From: Pirellulales bacterium
GTDB lineage: Bacteria; Planctomycetota; Planctomycetia; Pirellulales; JAICIG01
Direction: 5' to 3'
Assembly (NCBI GenBank): GCA_035533075.1
Contig: DATLUO010000092.1
Span: 1 to 53,425 of the forward strand
DNA: 53,425 bases
In this document: in pieces, positions 50,552-53,425 of the stretch
How the letters are laid out: the number at the start of each line of letters is the position of its first letter
Position numbering within the stretch: position 1 is the first letter of the stretch
Program-made: the position numbers and the translations under genes
Notes under the pieces: generated by a model
Told to the model about the DNA's origin: nothing
The model's database searches: none
Seen by the model: the letters and a program-made list of their open reading frames with translations, nothing else

Positions 50552-51067
50552 ATGAAACTCGTTCTCATCGGCTATCGAGGCACTGGCAAGAGCACGGTTG
50601 CCCGGCATCTCGCCTTGGAACTGGGCTGCGATTGGGTCGACGCCGATGTAGAAATTGAATTGAAGGCGGGCAAGTCGATCGCCGCCCTCTTCACCGATGA
50701 CGGTGAGGGCCGTTTTCGCGACCTGGAAGAGGAAGTGCTGGCGGAACTGGTGTCGAGAGAGAACCTGGTCATTGCGGCCGGCGGCGGCGCCGTGTTGCGT
50801 GAGGCGAACCGGCGGCAGCTTGCCCGCTGCGACCGTGTCGTCTGGTTGCAAGCGTCGCCGGCGACGATTCTCAAGCGGACCGCGCTCGATGCCACGACGG
50901 CCGGCCGGCGACCGAAACTCACCACGGCCGGCGGCGAGGAGGAAGTCGTGCGCCTGTTGACCGAGCGCGGACCGCTTTACAAGCAGTGTGCCGACATGCA
51001 AATTGACACCGACGAAAAATCACCGGGCGAAATCGCCCAAGTAATCATCGAGCAGATTCATCTCTAA
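50552..51067 (+). CDS. aroK: Shikimate kinase
   Basis: Phosphorylates shikimate to shikimate 3-phosphate, the step following the aroDE fusion product. The 171-residue protein has the P-loop GYRGTGKST at residues 7-15, DADVEIE for Mg and shikimate binding (about 31-37), FRDLEEEVL and GGGAVLR (about 77-83). Lengths and motif spacing match the family. No Shine-Dalgarno is evident; its leader consists of heptanucleotide arrays. The stop is 11 bases before the prepilin peptidase gene, so the two may be co-transcribed. Confidence 0.93.
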   Translation: MKLVLIGYRGTGKSTVARHLALELGCDWVDADVEIELKAGKSIAALFTDDGEGRFRDLEEEVLAELVSRENLVIAAGGGAVLREANRRQLARCDRVVWLQASPATILKRTALDATTAGRRPKLTTAGGEEEVVRLLTERGPLYKQCADMQIDTDEKSPGEIAQVIIEQIHL

Positions 51068-51078
51068 AAGGAAATCTC

Positions 51079-52434
51079 GTGATCGAACTGGAGAAAATAC
51101 CGATTTACTACCGGCTGGCGGCCGTCTTTGCCGCCGGTGTGTTGTTGGGACACATCGCCACCCTGCTGGCTTATGGTCTTAGTATGCGGCCGGGCCGCAA
51201 TCCTTGGTCGCGGTTGCACCCTTACGATGGGCGCGGCCGTTGGCGCGATCGGCTGCCGCTCGTCGGCTGGTGGCGGCTGGCCCGCAAAAGCGAAACCTTG
51301 GGCCGCGGTTTTTGGATCTCGCCGCTGCTGGCCGAACTCTTGATGGGTGCTCTCTGTGCGGCACTCTACTGGTGGGAGGTCGAACGGGGCATGCTGGTCT
51401 CGGGGGGCCAAGTGGCGGCCGGCGCCAAGATACCGCCGAGTCCGATCACCTGGGAAATCATGTACGCGATCTTCGCCGCCCACGTGGTGTTGTCGTTCTT
51501 CATGCTTGCCGCGACGCTCATCGACTTCGACGAGCGGATTATTCCCGACGAAATCACGGTGCCGGGCACGCTGATCGGTTTGATGTTGGCGGCCGGGTAT
51601 TCATGGACATTGATGCCCGTCGACGTACACGTGAAGCCGCCCGGAATTCAGTTCGTCGAGTTCATGACGTTGGTGTATCCCGCCCGAAGCTACCCCGACC
51701 AGTGGCCGGCCTGGCTGGAGGCGCCCAAGCAAACCCTGCCGCTGCTCATCGGCCTGGGGGTATTTTGGCTCTGGTGCCTGTCGCTGCTCCCCTGGTTGTG
51801 GCTTCCGCGGCGCGGGTTCGAAAAAGCCGTGCGGATGTTTATCGGCCATGCGGTCCGGTCGCGGAACTTTCCGTCGATCCTCATGATCGCTGTCTGCGGC
51901 GGGGCGGGCATCATGATGGTTTGGTGGTTGGGCGGGCCGGGCTGGGCGGCGCTGTTGACTTCGCTCAGCGGGCTGGCCATGGGCGGCGCCCTGATTTGGT
52001 CGGTGCGGATCATCTTCTCGGCCCTTCTGGGAAAAGAGGCCATGGGATTCGGCGACGTGACGCTGCTGGCAATGATCGGCGCGTACCTGGGCTGGCAGGC
52101 GCCGATTTTCATCTTTTTTGTGGCCCCCTGCATCGGACTTGTCTTCGGCCTCACGCAGTGGGCTTTGGGGATGGGCCGCGAGATTCCTTACGGTCCCTTC
52201 CTTTGTCTGGCGACCGTGATCGTGGTGTTCGCTTGGCGGTGGTTCTGGGAAAGGTTCGTCCAATGGTTCGAGCCCCTGGGCGAGAACGCGCCCCTGCCGG
52301 CGCTCGTGCAGGTCTTGCTGGAGCCGATTCCGGGCCTCGCTTTGCCGCCCATTCTTTCGGCCCTGATGTTCTTCTTCGCAGTCGGCGCCTTGCTCGCCGG
52401 GGTCCGTCATCTGGTGCTGTCACTGCGCGCCTAA
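51079..52434 (+). CDS. Prepilin peptidase (A24 family)
   Basis: Membrane aspartic protease that cleaves type IV prepilin or pseudopilin leaders. Start is GTG with AAGGAA seven bases upstream. The 451-residue protein is longer than typical (~250-290). The two catalytic Asp motifs are ATLIDFDERIIPDEI (near residue 150) and GFGDVTLLAMIGAYLG (near 325). The cytosolic N-terminal segment NPWSRLHPYDGRGRWRDRLPLVGWW corresponds to the methylase-like region but lacks the usual CXXC pairs. About nine hydrophobic segments are visible. A long insertion between the two Asp motifs accounts for the extra length. No pilus genes are adjacent. Confidence 0.85.
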   Translation: MIELEKIPIYYRLAAVFAAGVLLGHIATLLAYGLSMRPGRNPWSRLHPYDGRGRWRDRLPLVGWWRLARKSETLGRGFWISPLLAELLMGALCAALYWWEVERGMLVSGGQVAAGAKIPPSPITWEIMYAIFAAHVVLSFFMLAATLIDFDERIIPDEITVPGTLIGLMLAAGYSWTLMPVDVHVKPPGIQFVEFMTLVYPARSYPDQWPAWLEAPKQTLPLLIGLGVFWLWCLSLLPWLWLPRRGFEKAVRMFIGHAVRSRNFPSILMIAVCGGAGIMMVWWLGGPGWAALLTSLSGLAMGGALIWSVRIIFSALLGKEAMGFGDVTLLAMIGAYLGWQAPIFIFFVAPCIGLVFGLTQWALGMGREIPYGPFLCLATVIVVFAWRWFWERFVQWFEPLGENAPLPALVQVLLEPIPGLALPPILSALMFFFAVGALLAGVRHLVLSLRA

Positions 52435-52532
52435 CGCTTTGTCAGGCATCGATATGAGGGATGGCCGCAGGCCCTGATTTCGAGCGGCCCACGCCAACCC
52501 ATTCGACGACCAGCGGTCGGTCTTCGCTCTGC

Positions 52533-52553
52533 TGAACCCTGAACCCCGAACCC
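52533..52553 (-). repeat. Heptanucleotide array (GGGTTCA/G on minus strand), three copies
   Basis: On the minus strand: GGGTTCG, GGGTTCA, GGGTTCA, directly after the TAG stop of the DUF4236 remnant. Same units as at 31210-31268. Confidence 0.9.
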
Positions 52554-52555
52554 TC

Positions 52556-52786
52556 CTACGCAACCACGAGGCATGCGAGGGTCCAGCCAACAACGGCGAC
52601 CAGGGCCAGCAGGCAGCCGGTCGCTGCCTTGCCGCCGCTCTTGGTGTACCGCAGGCCGCTGCCGGGCACGCTGATCGACGTATAGCGTCGCGCGCATGCA
52701 TTGACGCCCGTGCGGAACCCTTTTCCGCCCATCGAGTCGCCGACGCCCGACTTGCCGACATTGATTCTCCAGCGGCCCGATGCTGG
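52556..52786 (-). pseudogene. 5'-truncated DUF4236 membrane protein remnant
   Basis: On the minus strand the peptide RWRINVGKSGVGDSMGGKGFR ends in VPGSGLRYTKSG, the DUF4236 pattern (KSG-x-G ... G-K-x-x-R ... PG-x-GL-x-Y), followed by one transmembrane helix (GCLLALVAVVGWTLACLVVA) and TAG. The N-terminal ~20 residues typical of DUF4236 are missing: the frame hits a TAA close to the stop of the upstream XRE gene and contains no ATG before the domain. An internal ATG (52732) could give a 58-residue protein. I treat it as a remnant. Confidence 0.5.
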
Positions 52787-52805
52787 CGCTTTTTGGTACG
52801 ATGAA

Positions 52806-53192
52806 TCAGCTCCCCTGCGTTATGCGATCGACCGCGTCGCGAAGCTTCTGGAGTTGTCTTGGGGTCATACCACGCATTGCGCGTACAATCTGCAAGACTT
52901 CGACGGGCGCCTCAGCAATGGTTGCTGACAAATCGTCAGGGGCCCTGCCCGCCAACGCGACCCACTGGTCGGGATCCTCCTCCAGCAGCTCTGCCATCCG
53001 TCTCACACGATCCACAGTTGGCGGCATCACGCTGCACTGTTCGACGCGGCATAGGTACGTGGGGCTAATGCCAGCGAGCTCGGCGAACCGGCGCAGACCG
53101 AGTTTTTTCCCCAGACGCTTTGCGCGGAGGACATGCCCAAATGGCGCAGCGCCGCTGGTGCCGGAAGTCTTCTCTCGGTTGGCGGTTTTCAT
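52806..53192 (-). CDS. XRE-family helix-turn-helix regulator
   Basis: A 128-residue DNA-binding protein. Residues ~18-75 form the XRE domain: FGHVLRAKRLGKKLGLRRFAELAGISPTYLCRVEQ, with recognition helix SPTYLCRVE, followed by PPTVDRVRRMAELLEEDPDQWVALAGR. The C-terminal part (ATIAEAPVEVLQIVRAMRGMTPRQLQKLRDAV) is a helical oligomerisation or sensor segment. Such proteins often regulate phage-like or toxin-antitoxin genes or pair with an ImmA/IrrE peptidase, but none is visible here. A possible small ORF lies 26 bases upstream on the same strand. Confidence 0.82.
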   Translation of the reverse strand: MKTANREKTSGTSGAAPFGHVLRAKRLGKKLGLRRFAELAGISPTYLCRVEQCSVMPPTVDRVRRMAELLEEDPDQWVALAGRAPDDLSATIAEAPVEVLQIVRAMRGMTPRQLQKLRDAVDRITQGS

Positions 53193-53217
53193 ATCAGTGT
53201 CCTAGCAACTCATACCG

Positions 53218-53412
53218 TTACTGAAGGTCCTCTTTTCGCAGCCGCAGCATTCTCGCGGCTTCGCTCCAAGTTTTACCCAGCTTACTGAGTTCAAGTTTCG
53301 CGGTTTTCGCGAGGCAGTTTCGGTCAAATTGAAATCGGCCTCCATGCCAAAAACGGGTAAACCTGTGGTGCATCAAACATCCCAGGCAACCCGCGGCAAG
53401 GAGGCCGAACAT
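53218..53412 (-). CDS. Possible small ORF upstream of the XRE gene
   Basis: Up to 64 residues (MFGLLAAGCLGCLMHHRFTR ... SKLGKTWSEAARMLRLRKEDLQ). The C-terminal half looks like a helix-turn-helix fragment. Start and family are uncertain, and the gene could extend differently beyond the window. Confidence 0.3.
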   Translation of the reverse strand: MFGLLAAGCLGCLMHHRFTRFWHGGRFQFDRNCLAKTAKLELSKLGKTWSEAARMLRLRKEDLQ

Positions 53413-53425
53413 GCAAGTTACTTCA

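Noticed and set aside
51204-52457. 417-codon frame overlapping the prepilin peptidase gene in another plus-strand frame
   Set aside because: Arg/Gly-rich shadow; the peptidase frame carries both catalytic Asp motifs, membrane segments and a ribosome binding site.
1-53425. tRNA, rRNA, known riboswitches
   Set aside because: No cloverleaf, rRNA-like or recognised riboswitch sequence was found by eye. A covariance-model scan would be needed to exclude small ones; a significant hit would overturn this.

Overview
The window reads as one contiguous chromosomal segment of a high-GC planctomycete, probably of the Pirellulales/Gemmatales type. This is inferred from the gene repertoire only: a YXWGXW-repeat secreted protein, a giant TPR plus alpha-2-macroglobulin protein, secreted EF-hand and STN-like repeat proteins, Tat-exported Gfo/Idh/MocA oxidoreductases, Uma2 nucleases, RES/MbcA toxin-antitoxin genes, a fused aroD-aroE and many very short family proteins. 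No rRNA, tRNA, CRISPR array or intact insertion sequence was seen. Genes lie on both strands in short operons.

Left part (1-12,600): a leftward run of Mn-type superoxide dismutase, a small unknown protein and an M32 carboxypeptidase that leaves the window; a 2-hydroxyacid dehydrogenase divergent from scpB, whose product has an extremely acidic tail; a mosaic of two decayed genes (DUF4214 and a small-protein remnant); an oxidoreductase and a TauD-like dioxygenase facing away from a perfect 18-bp inverted repeat; a decayed IS1634-type transposase; a secreted redoxin/haem/copper-monooxygenase/CBM48 fusion; a secreted unknown; infA.

Middle (12,697-37,257): a single-module condensation-carrier-thioesterase protein without adenylation domain; an accessory patch with tandem Uma2 genes, a cupin, an MbcA/RES toxin-antitoxin pair and small unknowns; a DUF4142 protein; a ketoacyl-synthase-like protein that has lost catalytic residues, divergent from a fatty-acid desaturase; an EF-hand protein; a double alpha/beta-hydrolase; an STN-like repeat protein; an orphan D12 adenine methylase; a HEAT lipoprotein, glycerate kinase, secreted peroxiredoxin, TPR lipoprotein, Gly-rich secreted protein and an ABC-F ATPase with a terminator-like hairpin in its leader.

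Right part (37,621-53,425): an 8.5-kb gene for a 2,831-residue alpha-2-macroglobulin-like protein flanked by TPRs and lacking a thioester motif; small unknowns; the YXWGXW protein; two more small genes; a shikimate segment (aroDE fusion, aroK) followed by a prepilin peptidase; a DUF4236 remnant and an XRE regulator.

The most striking window-wide pattern is a set of intergenic tandem arrays whose unit is always seven bases although the unit sequence differs between sites. Several start exactly at a stop codon, and one lies inside the giant gene. They occur alongside several REP-like palindromes.
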